Source: an uncultured Bacilli bacterium (GTDB lineage Bacteria; Bacillota_I; Bacilli_A; RF39; UBA660). From it: a stretch of 5,755 bases of DNA. Under the pieces are notes generated by a model that made no database searches, was not told where the DNA came from, and saw only the letters and a program-made list of their open reading frames with translations. Both the position numbers and the translations under genes were made by a program. Position 1 is the stretch's first letter. Each line of letters starts with the position of its first letter. Below, piece after piece: positions 1-5,587 of the stretch. The stretch is from positions 1 through 5,755 of the forward strand of contig CAKPGT010000036.1 of assembly GCA_934155185.1 (NCBI GenBank), given 5' to 3'.

Positions 1-105
1 ATTTTCCAATAACTATTTTAAAGTATCTATCGCTTTTTGTATATAGAAATGGTGTCACATCAATTGTAACACTACAAAATCATATGATCTAAAGATAAAA
101 TATAA

Positions 106-134
106 TTGACTTGCAGCTTTATTTGTAGTATTAT
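106..134 (+). promoter_or_regulatory. Sigma-A-type promoter of the T-box operon
   Basis: A -35 element TTGACT (106-111) and a -10 element TATTAT (129-134) are separated by exactly 17 bases. Each matches the housekeeping consensus at five of six positions. Transcription would start near 141, about ten bases before the first strand of T-box stem I. This position is right for a T-box leader and is the main reason to trust the call in such AT-rich DNA. No start site is shown experimentally. Bases 1-105 contain only short open stretches closed by stops and no gene I can support. Confidence 0.65.
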
Positions 135-140
135 TTTGGT

Positions 141-350
141 ATAAATGCAGTGATAAAGACGAGATTTTATAATGATGTTTCAAAGAGAGTTTAACATAGC
201 TGAAAGTTAGATAAACTAGTTATAAAATTACTACTTTTGAGCAGGACCTGAAAAGAGTTCCCGTGCTTTTTAAAAGGCATGTTATAAAATTAAGTTAAAG
301 GTAAGGATGGTACCGTGTTTTAAGCACTCCTTTATAGGGTGCTTTTTTTC
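141..350 (+). ncRNA. T-box riboswitch leader, probably threonine-specific
   Basis: This leader RNA senses uncharged tRNA and lets transcription continue into the operon when threonyl-tRNA is scarce. The T-box core at 303-317 ends in TGGTACCGTG; its TGGT bulge (308-311) can pair with a tRNA 3' end ACCA. The antiterminator is AAGGA (303-307) with TCCTT (328-332), plus GTG (315-317) with CAC (325-327). In stem I, ATTTTATAA (164-172) pairs with TTATAAAAT (220-228), and AAAG (155-158) with CTTT (234-237). The internal loop left between them has 3' side TACTA (229-233). By the family rule that the specifier precedes one unpaired purine, it reads ACU (230-232), threonine, followed by A233. AGAGAG (184-189) and the CTGAAAG loop (200-206) fit the distal stem I motifs. 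The downstream thrS supports the threonine reading. A shifted register (UAC, tyrosine) cannot be fully excluded. Confidence 0.9.
323..349 (+). terminator. T-box intrinsic terminator (switchable)
   Basis: AGCACTC (323-329) pairs with GGGTGCT (337-343), with one G-U pair and a seven-base loop, and runs into seven T residues (343-349). The 5' arm includes the bases needed for the antiterminator (CAC 325-327 and TCCTT 328-332), so the two structures exclude each other. The terminator ends just before the first coding region, which is the usual T-box layout. Confidence 0.88.
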
Positions 351-356
351 GTATAT

Positions 357-363
357 GGAGGTG
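357..363 (+). promoter_or_regulatory. Shine-Dalgarno that argues for an ATT start of the Nudix gene
   Basis: GGAGGTG is a near-perfect ribosome binding site. The only ATG nearby in the Nudix frame (355-357) overlaps its first base, so the site cannot serve that codon. Six bases downstream is ATT (370-372), in frame. No ATG, GTG or TTG lies at usable spacing in any frame. The upstream ATG at 307 lies inside the T-box core and would translate through the terminator, so it is unlikely. Confidence 0.65.
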
Positions 364-369
364 GTTTCT

Positions 370-918
370 ATTTACAAAAGTTGTGATGAGTTATTACAAG
401 TATTAGATGAAGATGGCAATTTAACTAATCGGGTAGAAACAAGAGATTATGTGCATAAACATTTGTTATATCATGATGAGGTTAGAATTTTTGTTATAAA
501 AGGTGATGAAATATTATTAGAAAGAAGAAGTTTAAGCAAAGATAGTAATCCAGGAAAACTATGTGTGCCAGGTGGTCATGTTTCTTCTGGGGTGACACCT
601 TTATGTGCTGCAAAAAATGAACTAAAAGAAGAAATTGGATTAAATATTTCAGAGGAAAATATTAGGTTCATAAATAGAGTTAAGCAAAATCAGCCAAATA
701 ATAATTGCTTTAAGAATAATTTCTTTGTACTAACGAGGAAAAATATTAATGAATTTAAGAAGCAAGATGAAGAAGTGGAAAGTTTAAAATATGTAAAATT
801 TAATGACTTTATTTATATGATTAAAGAGACTGATGAAACAACATACAGCTACGAAAAGGATAAAGATTGCTTAAATAAAATAAGAGAAATCATAGAAAGG
901 AGTGATTACATTGATTGA
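370..918 (+). CDS. Nudix hydrolase, isopentenyl-diphosphate isomerase/YfcD-like
   Basis: This is a probable cytoplasmic Nudix-fold enzyme, which in this superfamily hydrolyses nucleoside-diphosphate-linked substrates. About 182 residues fit a single-domain member. The order DEDGN (about residues 13-17), VHKHLLYH (28-35), ILLERRS, then PGGHV is typical of the IPP-isomerase/YfcD-like branch. The Nudix box spans about residues 69-91. Its metal-binding core ELKEEIGL is intact, but the first glutamate of GX5E is Val and the Arg of REUXEE is Asn, so the substrate cannot be inferred. I chose ATT 370 because GGAGGTG lies six bases upstream; ATG 355 (five residues longer, no usable site) is the conventional alternative. 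It is the first gene after the threonine T-box terminator and overlaps the next gene by 8 bases. The fold is confident; function and exact start are not. Confidence 0.85.
   Translation: MYKSCDELLQVLDEDGNLTNRVETRDYVHKHLLYHDEVRIFVIKGDEILLERRSLSKDSNPGKLCVPGGHVSSGVTPLCAAKNELKEEIGLNISEENIRFINRVKQNQPNNNCFKNNFFVLTRKNINEFKKQDEEVESLKYVKFNDFIYMIKETDETTYSYEKDKDCLNKIREIIERSDYID
896..902 (+). promoter_or_regulatory. Shine-Dalgarno deciding a TTG start for the nucleotidyltransferase
   Basis: AAAGGAG ends eight bases before TTG 911. The alternative GTG 902 overlaps the site itself and has nothing usable upstream. The site lies inside the last codons of the Nudix gene, so translation of the two genes is probably coupled. 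Confidence 0.75.
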
Positions 919-1672
919 AAAGTGGAAGCTGGCATTAAGAGAATTTTTAAAGAAATACGAAGAAGATGATGATGTAATAGGTGCTATTTTATGTGGTAGT
1001 TATGCTTTAGATTGTTATAATGAATCATCTGATATAGATGTTTATCTAGTATTAAAGGATGAATGTAATTACAAAAAAAGAGGTATGGTTGATTCTAACA
1101 GTTACCTAATTGATTATTCTATGAGTAACAAAGCTGGTATATTAGATTGTATGGAAGATGAATTTAATAATAATAAAAATTCTACAAGTATGATGTTTGC
1201 GTATGGAAAAATAATATATGATTTAGATGATACAGTAAAGTACCTTCAAAGTAAGGCATTAGAGTATGTAGATTCATCTTTTAATGAAATAACTAGTATG
1301 AAATTAGATACTAATAATTATCATCTGTGGAATTATTTAAATAAATTAAAGGTAATGTTAAAAGAGGATAATCCGGATTTTAATTTAATATATTATTCTT
1401 TATTAAGTGACGTGTATGATATGTATTCTGAGTTTTTAGGATTATCTAAACTTCCTAAGTCAAAAGTATACAAAATACTTAGTAGTGAAGATTATAGAAG
1501 AAAACATCATATATTTAAACTTCCTGAAGAGGAATTTATTAAATTATATCTGAAGTGTTTCGAGCTTGACAAACCAAGCATTATGTATAATAATATGGAG
1601 AAATTAATAAATTATTATTATAAAAAACAGGGTGGTTTTAACATAAGAACATTTGAAATAACCACCCAGTAA
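911..1672 (+). CDS. Pol-beta-fold nucleotidyltransferase-domain protein
   Basis: This is a probable soluble nucleotidyltransferase that moves an NMP group from an NTP to an unidentified acceptor. Residues 28-43 carry the superfamily signature CGSY...SDIDVYLV: GS, ten residues, then D41 and D43, the expected metal-binding pair. A third candidate acidic residue is D68 in YLIDYS. The rest (about 135-253) is predicted mainly helical, rich in Tyr, Leu and Lys, like the helical acceptor-binding part of aminoglycoside or MNT-type enzymes. At 253 residues it is much longer than minimal MntA antitoxins (about 100), and no HEPN partner lies beside it, so a toxin-antitoxin role is not supported. It starts at TTG 911 behind AAAGGAG and overlaps the Nudix stop, so the two are probably made together. 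It might modify a small molecule, an antibiotic, a protein or tRNA; the sequence does not say which. Confidence 0.82.
   Translation: MIEKWKLALREFLKKYEEDDDVIGAILCGSYALDCYNESSDIDVYLVLKDECNYKKRGMVDSNSYLIDYSMSNKAGILDCMEDEFNNNKNSTSMMFAYGKIIYDLDDTVKYLQSKALEYVDSSFNEITSMKLDTNNYHLWNYLNKLKVMLKEDNPDFNLIYYSLLSDVYDMYSEFLGLSKLPKSKVYKILSSEDYRRKHHIFKLPEEEFIKLYLKCFELDKPSIMYNNMEKLINYYYKKQGGFNIRTFEITTQ
1630..1667 (+). repeat. Inverted repeat at the end of the nucleotidyltransferase gene
   Basis: GGGTGGTT (1630-1637) and AACCACCC (1660-1667) form a perfect eight-pair stem with a 22-base loop, overlapping the last codons. No T run follows, so it is not an ordinary terminator. It could stabilise or process the mRNA between the nucleotidyltransferase and thrS, or be chance. 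Confidence 0.45.
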
Positions 1673-1689
1673 TTTAGGGGGAAAACAAA

Positions 1690-1737
1690 ATGATAACACA
1701 AAAAATAATTGATTACTTAAGAGATAAGGAAATCTAA
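1690..1737 (+). CDS. Possible 15-residue small ORF upstream of thrS
   Basis: An ATG with AGGGGG (1676-1681) eight bases upstream opens a 15-codon frame, MITQKIIDYLRDKEI, ending in TAA. The ribosome binding site is good, so it may really be translated. The peptide has no run of regulatory codons (one Thr, no Thr cluster), so it is not an obvious attenuation leader. It sits where the missing ThrRS TGS domain would be encoded, and TGS domains often begin with a similar MIT/MIK strand. The 88 bases from here to the thrS start are too few to encode a whole TGS domain, and the similarity is only a few residues. It could be a remnant, a leader that couples translation, or nothing. Confidence 0.3.
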   Translation: MITQKIIDYLRDKEI

Positions 1738-1777
1738 GTTCAAGATAAAAAACATTTAAACCAGGGAGGAATTAAAA

Positions 1778-3547
1778 ATGATAAATATAAAAGAAAATGA
1801 TAAACTAAATATTTTAAACCATAGCTGTGCTCACTTACTTGCACAAGCTGTAAAGCATTTATATCCAGAAGCTAAATTTTGGGTAGGACCAGTAATAGAA
1901 GATGGTTTCTATTACGATATAGACTTAGGAGATAAAACTCTAACTGATGAAGATTTATCCGCTATAGAAAAAGAAATGAAAAAATGTGCTAAAGCAGATA
2001 AGAGAATTTATAGAGAAGAAATATCTAAAGAAGAAGCATTAGAAAGATTTAAAGATGACCCATATAAGATAGATTTAATAAATCGTATGGATGAAAATGA
2101 TACTGTTATTTCTTGTTATACTCAAGGAGACTTTACCGATCTTTGTCGCGGACCTCACGTTGAAACAACTAAGAAAATGAAGTATTTTAAACTTATTAAA
2201 ACCTCTGGTGCATACTGGAAAGGTGATTCAAACAACAAAATGCTTCAAAGAATATACGGAATATGCTTTGAAAATGAAGAGGATTTAAAAGCATATTTAG
2301 ATGAACTAGAGGATAGAAAACAAAGAGATCATAGAAAAATAGGTAAAGAACTTGAAATATTTATGACTAATGATCTTGTAGGTAAGGGAATGCCTATGTT
2401 TTTACCTAATGGGTATATTATTTGGCAAGAACTTGAAAACTATATAAGAAATAAAGAAATAAGCTTAGGTTACAAGCATGTTATGACTCCATGTGTTGGC
2501 ACGGTAGATTTATATAAGACATCAGGTCACTGGGAACATTATAAAGAAAATATGTTTCCTATGATGAAAGTAGAAGATGAAGAGTTTGTACTTCGTCCAA
2601 TGAATTGTCCACATCACATGATGATATATGCTAACAGTCTTCATTCATATAAAGATTTACCAATTAGAATAGGCGAGATAGCACATGATTTTAGATTTGA
2701 AGCATCAGGTGCTTTAAAAGGAATTGAAAGAGGAAGACATTTTTGTCAAAATGATGCTCATCTATTTGTAACTAAAGAGCAGATAAAGTCAGAATTTAAA
2801 AACGTTGTTGATTTGATTTTTGACGTATATAAGGATTTTAATATTAAAGATTATAGATGTGTTTTATCTTTAAGGGATCCTGAGGATAAAGTTAAATATC
2901 ATCCTGATGATGAAATGTGGAACAAGGCAGAACAAGAACTAAGAGAAGTTTTAAATGAGCTTAAAATAGATTATACTGAGGAAATTGGCGAGGCAGCATT
3001 TTATGGACCAAAGCTTGATGTTAATGTAAAACCTGCTGTAGGAAATGAGTACACTTTATCAACTTGCCAGTTAGATTTTTGCTTGCCAGCTAAATTCGAC
3101 TTAAAATACATTGACAAAAATGGTGAAAAAAAGACTCCTGTTGTACTTCATAGAGCAATACTTGGTTCATTAGATAGATTTATGGCATATATATTAGAAG
3201 AAACAAAGGGTAATTTGCCAACTTGGCTTTCGCCTGTACAAGTTAATGTTATACCAGTTAATAATGAATATCATTTAGATTATGCAAAAGAGATTTATAA
3301 CATGTTAAAGGAAAAAGGGGTAAGGGCAGAACTAGATGATAGGAAAGAAAAATTGTCTTATAAAATGAGGGAGTCACAAACTAAAAAGATACCTATTACC
3401 TTAATTTTAGGTGATAAAGAACGCAGCGAGAATTTGGTAAGCTATAGAAGACATGGCTCAGATAAAACTTATAGTGTAGAAAAAAATACATTCGTTGATT
3501 TATTACTTAATGAGATAAAAAATAAGGGAAGTAAAGGAGATAAATAA
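1778..3547 (+). CDS. thrS: Threonyl-tRNA synthetase lacking the TGS domain
   Basis: This class II synthetase charges tRNA-Thr with threonine in the cytoplasm. At 589 residues it is about 55 shorter than the usual 640; the missing part is the N-terminal TGS domain. The editing domain is present: H15 and H19 (HSCAH) and C123/H127 (LCRGPH) match the Ser-tRNA-Thr clearing site. In the catalytic core, the three zinc ligands are C277 (MNCPHH), H328 (NDAH) and H458 (LHRA). Motif 2 centres on FRFE (305-308) and motif 3 on HRAILGSLDRF (458-467). The anticodon-binding domain runs from about 485 to 585. Local departures from common ThrRS are FRFE for HRYE, RHFCQNDAH for RGFTQDDAH, and STCQLDFCLP for TIQLDFQLP. 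The ATG has GGGAGGA (1764-1770) eight bases... seven upstream. Control is presumably by the threonine T-box. Identity is certain; whether it is the only or an alternative ThrRS is not visible. Confidence 0.97.
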   Translation: MINIKENDKLNILNHSCAHLLAQAVKHLYPEAKFWVGPVIEDGFYYDIDLGDKTLTDEDLSAIEKEMKKCAKADKRIYREEISKEEALERFKDDPYKIDLINRMDENDTVISCYTQGDFTDLCRGPHVETTKKMKYFKLIKTSGAYWKGDSNNKMLQRIYGICFENEEDLKAYLDELEDRKQRDHRKIGKELEIFMTNDLVGKGMPMFLPNGYIIWQELENYIRNKEISLGYKHVMTPCVGTVDLYKTSGHWEHYKENMFPMMKVEDEEFVLRPMNCPHHMMIYANSLHSYKDLPIRIGEIAHDFRFEASGALKGIERGRHFCQNDAHLFVTKEQIKSEFKNVVDLIFDVYKDFNIKDYRCVLSLRDPEDKVKYHPDDEMWNKAEQELREVLNELKIDYTEEIGEAAFYGPKLDVNVKPAVGNEYTLSTCQLDFCLPAKFDLKYIDKNGEKKTPVVLHRAILGSLDRFMAYILEETKGNLPTWLSPVQVNVIPVNNEYHLDYAKEIYNMLKEKGVRAELDDRKEKLSYKMRESQTKKIPITLILGDKERSENLVSYRRHGSDKTYSVEKNTFVDLLLNEIKNKGSKGDK

Positions 3548-3548
3548 T

Positions 3549-4763
3549 ATGAAAAAAATAGCAAAATATTTTACTGGAATATTAGGTGGATTAATATTTT
3601 CTATTCCGTGGCTATTAGTATATGTATTCTTTAATTTATCGGTTGGTTATTTAGATTGTTTAATAGTGCTTGGGATAGTATTAGGTTATAAATTAGTAAA
3701 CAAGGATATATATAACGATACTAAAACAAGAATATATCTTATTATATCATCATGTTTAATAGCACTTTTAAATGTTCTTGTATTAATGCCAATAATTGTT
3801 ATGATAAAAGAAGGGGCAGGAGTTACATTAGAATCATTTAAGGTACTATATACAAATAAAGAATTTTTATCTGCAGTAGTTCTTGATGTCATTTTGGCTT
3901 TACAAATGGTTTTAGCACCTTCAATATTCTTCCCAGTGGACTTTAAGAACATAAAAACAGACAAGCCAGATATTCAAACATTTATAGATGAATTAGAAAA
4001 AATATTTAATAAACATGGCGCTACTACTAAAGAGACGGCTATCTCTAAGAAAATTATTAAAGATGATATTTCAAATCTTGAAATTAGCAAGTTTAAAAAA
4101 TCATTTTATATGGATGTTATAAAAAGCAGATATATAAAAACTACAAAAGGTAAATGGTACTTTGAACCTAAAAAGAATACTAAAAAAAATCAGAAGTATG
4201 GGTTAGCATTTGCTATATACACCTTAGTAGCAATAACCGTAGTATGGAATGCTGTTATAATGTCTAATTCAGATAATATAGATAAGAGTGATAATAGTAA
4301 AAGTAAAACAATTGAATACAAAATAGAAAGTGATGCAGTTTTGATGTTACCAGACTGTATGAAACTAGATGAGAAAAGTAAAAAGACAGAAAATAATATA
4401 GATGTATATTATTATAGTTATTTATCACAGGATGTTAGTAAATCTAATATTCAAGTAGTAGAAATATTCTATTATCCGTCTTTCGATTATCAAAATAATT
4501 ATGATGAATTTAAGACATCAATAAAAAATTCGCTAAGCGAATCGGAAATATCGCTAGAGAAGGATAAAATATTTAACGGTAACAATACATTATATTTGAA
4601 GTTAAATAAATATGATAAACAAAGAATTGTAAACTCATACTTTGTAATGTTACCAAATAACAAGTTAATAGAGGCATATGTTTATGTTACTAAGGATGGA
4701 TACAGTGACAAGGATGAAAATGCGTCTGACGATATTGTTAAATCAATCAGGTTTAATTTTTAA
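3549..4763 (+). CDS. Five-helix membrane protein with extracellular C-terminal domain, function unknown
   Basis: I do not recognise this 404-residue protein. Four hydrophobic segments lie at about 9-29, 33-50, 62-84 and 106-128, then a Lys-rich soluble stretch (about 130-216), a fifth segment (217-238) and a hydrophilic C-terminal domain (239-404). Positive charges (start, 51-61, 207-216) place the middle region inside and the C-terminal domain outside. The 145-205 stretch (TFIDELEKIFNKHGATT onward) looks helical and might bind a partner. The end (about 258-404), finishing DDIVKSIRFNF, resembles the beta-rich Mog1/PsbP-like domains of Firmicute lipoproteins and membrane anchors; this is a shape impression only. 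It starts one base after the thrS stop with AAAGGAG (3533-3539) nine bases upstream, so it is co-transcribed and probably translationally coupled with thrS. No catalytic motif or transporter signature is visible. Confidence 0.85.
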   Translation: MKKIAKYFTGILGGLIFSIPWLLVYVFFNLSVGYLDCLIVLGIVLGYKLVNKDIYNDTKTRIYLIISSCLIALLNVLVLMPIIVMIKEGAGVTLESFKVLYTNKEFLSAVVLDVILALQMVLAPSIFFPVDFKNIKTDKPDIQTFIDELEKIFNKHGATTKETAISKKIIKDDISNLEISKFKKSFYMDVIKSRYIKTTKGKWYFEPKKNTKKNQKYGLAFAIYTLVAITVVWNAVIMSNSDNIDKSDNSKSKTIEYKIESDAVLMLPDCMKLDEKSKKTENNIDVYYYSYLSQDVSKSNIQVVEIFYYPSFDYQNNYDEFKTSIKNSLSESEISLEKDKIFNGNNTLYLKLNKYDKQRIVNSYFVMLPNNKLIEAYVYVTKDGYSDKDENASDDIVKSIRFNF

Positions 4764-4772
4764 CAAATTTAT

Positions 4773-4811
4773 AAAAAATGCACAATATTTTCAAAATACT
4801 GTGCATTTTTT
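4773..4811 (+). terminator. Bidirectional intrinsic terminator between convergent genes
   Basis: AAAAAATGCACA (4773-4784) and TGTGCATTTTTT (4800-4811) are perfectly complementary over twelve pairs. After one mismatch the stem continues five more pairs to a three-base loop. It carries T runs on both strands, so it can end both the thrS operon on + and the HMA-like gene on -. It starts nine bases after the membrane-protein stop. Confidence 0.88.
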
Positions 4812-4830
4812 GGTTTTCTGGGATGCATTT

Positions 4831-4852
4831 TGCACAGTCATTGTGCATTTTT
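4831..4852 (+). terminator. Second, shorter terminator-like hairpin
   Basis: TGCACA (4831-4836) pairs with TGTGCA (4842-4847) around a five-base loop and is followed by five T residues on +. It repeats the TGTGCATTTTT end of the hairpin just upstream, so it looks like a duplicated back-up terminator for the + strand operon. It has no T run on -. Confidence 0.6.
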
Positions 4853-4853
4853 G

Positions 4854-5315
4854 TTAAATATTTAATTCTGATTCGATTTGCTTTATTTTATTATTATCTA
4901 TAAGATTGGGATTGTATTTTATATTCACCATAATTTTTTCTCTAGGAATACTAAAGTAAGCTTTATCAAAATTACTTTTAGCCGATTCTATTCCTTCAAT
5001 TTCAAATAGGTCATTTATTGCACCTTTTAAACAGTACTCGCAGCAGATATCATCTCTAATTATTGTATAATTGAATGTTTTGAATTTTGGATACTTATTA
5101 AAAGAAAGAATAGAGGGAGTTTTAAAAATATCTAAAAATAATAAAATTTCCATTTTAATTATGTTTGGTGTTATTAAATTAGAATCATATTCTAAATATA
5201 CTTCTAGATATTTGATATTTTTGATTTTAACATTAAATATTCCATTTAGTGACATTAAATAATTTCTTAATTCGTTATGCCCTAAGTTATCTATTACAAT
5301 AGTTAGTTTAGACAT
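4854..5315 (-). CDS. Tandem HMA-like (ferredoxin-fold) protein, probable metal binder
   Basis: I read this 153-residue cytoplasmic protein as two copies of the heavy-metal-associated fold. The second half (about 80-153) follows the HMA pattern: strand, Cys motif CCEYC (91-95), helix, EGIESAKSNFD, then VNIKYNPNLIDNNKIKQIESEL, like the V-x-YDP ending of HMA domains. The first half (about 1-66) has the same rhythm (LTIVIDNLGHNELRNYLMSLNGIFNVKIK, then LEVYLEYD) but no Cys, so its metal site is lost or was never there. CxxC HMA domains usually bind Cu(I), Zn or Cd; the extra Cys is unusual, and no ATPase or transporter part is attached. ATG 5315 is chosen because AAAGGA (5323-5328) lies seven bases upstream; an ATG eleven codons earlier has no better site. 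A PerR/Fur-like palindrome lies just upstream. It is convergent with the thrS operon. The fold is inferred by pattern, not alignment. Confidence 0.72.
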   Translation of the reverse strand: MSKLTIVIDNLGHNELRNYLMSLNGIFNVKIKNIKYLEVYLEYDSNLITPNIIKMEILLFLDIFKTPSILSFNKYPKFKTFNYTIIRDDICCEYCLKGAINDLFEIEGIESAKSNFDKAYFSIPREKIMVNIKYNPNLIDNNKIKQIESELNI

Positions 5316-5329
5316 GTTAGCATCCTTTC

Positions 5330-5344
5330 TTATAATGATTATTG
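5330..5344 (-). promoter_or_regulatory. PerR/Fur-family-like operator upstream of the HMA-like gene
   Basis: The 15 bases read, on +, TTATAATGATTATTG. They match the PerR box TTATAATNATTATAA at 12 of 14 defined positions and the Fur box TGATAATNATTATCA at 11 of 14. The core ATAAT-G-ATTAT (5332-5342) is a perfect palindrome. It lies directly before the Shine-Dalgarno of the HMA-like gene, where a bound repressor would block transcription. I find no clear -35 element, and AT-rich DNA gives such matches by chance, so this is a candidate only. Confidence 0.45.
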
Positions 5345-5402
5345 GCAAGGCAATTTGATGTGAGTGCCGTTCTTCAATCTTGAAAAAAAGAACCTTTATA
5401 AT

Positions 5403-5429
5403 AAAAGTCTTTTGTTCAAGACTTTTTTT
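5403..5429. terminator. Terminator-like hairpin between the two - strand genes
   Basis: AAAAGTCTT (5403-5411) and AAGACTTTT (5418-5426) form nine pairs around a six-base loop. On + it runs into seven T residues; on - the stem itself ends in four T residues followed by ATTATAA. It most likely ends transcription of the winged-helix gene to its right before the HMA-like gene. TCTTGAA (5378-5384) can pair instead with TTCAAGA (5415-5421), so an alternative fold exists. Confidence 0.6.
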
Positions 5430-5455
5430 ACTAATTAAAAAAGATTGTTAGAAAA

Positions 5456-5563
5456 TTATTTACCTAATTTCCCGATAGCCTTTTTATATTTATCCCGAAA
5501 AGTTCGAGTATTAATCAATCTGGTGCCAATGACGTAGAGGTTTATAGCTTTCTTTGTCGAACA
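5456..5563 (-). pseudogene. 36-codon open stretch without start, possible coding remnant
   Basis: A - strand frame is open from just after a stop (5564-5566) to TAA at 5456-5458 and reads in part LYVIGTRLINTRTFRDKYKKAIGKLGK. It has no start codon or ribosome binding site. The composition is more protein-like and less AT-rich than the flanks. It is in the same frame as the winged-helix gene upstream but separated from it by two stops. It may be a decayed C-terminal fragment of a lost gene or chance; I do not recognise the family. Confidence 0.25.
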
Positions 5564-5587
5564 TTATATATATGAACCAATATATAT

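Noticed and set aside
1..92. 29-codon open stretch at the left edge on +
   Set aside because: It has no recognisable protein character and ends just before the promoter; it could be the tail of a gene outside the window, but nothing supports this.
307..369. Longer N-terminus of the Nudix protein from ATG 307
   Set aside because: This ATG is inside the T-box core, and translation would run through the antiterminator/terminator. The extra residues come from leader RNA structure, and a strong ribosome binding site lies further downstream.
1629..1645. Second T-box-like core (AGGGTGGT) before thrS
   Set aside because: Only the first half of the core matches; there is no ACCGCG half, no stem I and no terminator with a T run.
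911..1672. MNT/HEPN-type toxin-antitoxin or defence module
   Set aside because: The GSx10DxD motif is right for the superfamily, but the protein is far longer than MntA-type antitoxins and no HEPN protein is adjacent; its partner is a Nudix enzyme in a T-box operon.
1709..1737. Separate promoter for thrS (TTGATT with a 17-base spacer)
   Set aside because: The corresponding -10 position reads ATCTAA, a poor match.
3686..3964. 92-codon - strand open frame
   Set aside because: It lies wholly inside the membrane-protein gene on the other strand, has no convincing ribosome binding site, and looks like an antisense shadow of hydrophobic codons.
5071..5262. 63-codon + strand open frame
   Set aside because: It is the shadow of the HMA-like gene on the opposite strand, with no ribosome binding site or recognisable sequence.
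5500..5525. tRNA-like TTCGAGT loop
   Set aside because: The bases on either side cannot form a T-arm stem, and no acceptor, D or anticodon arms can be placed.
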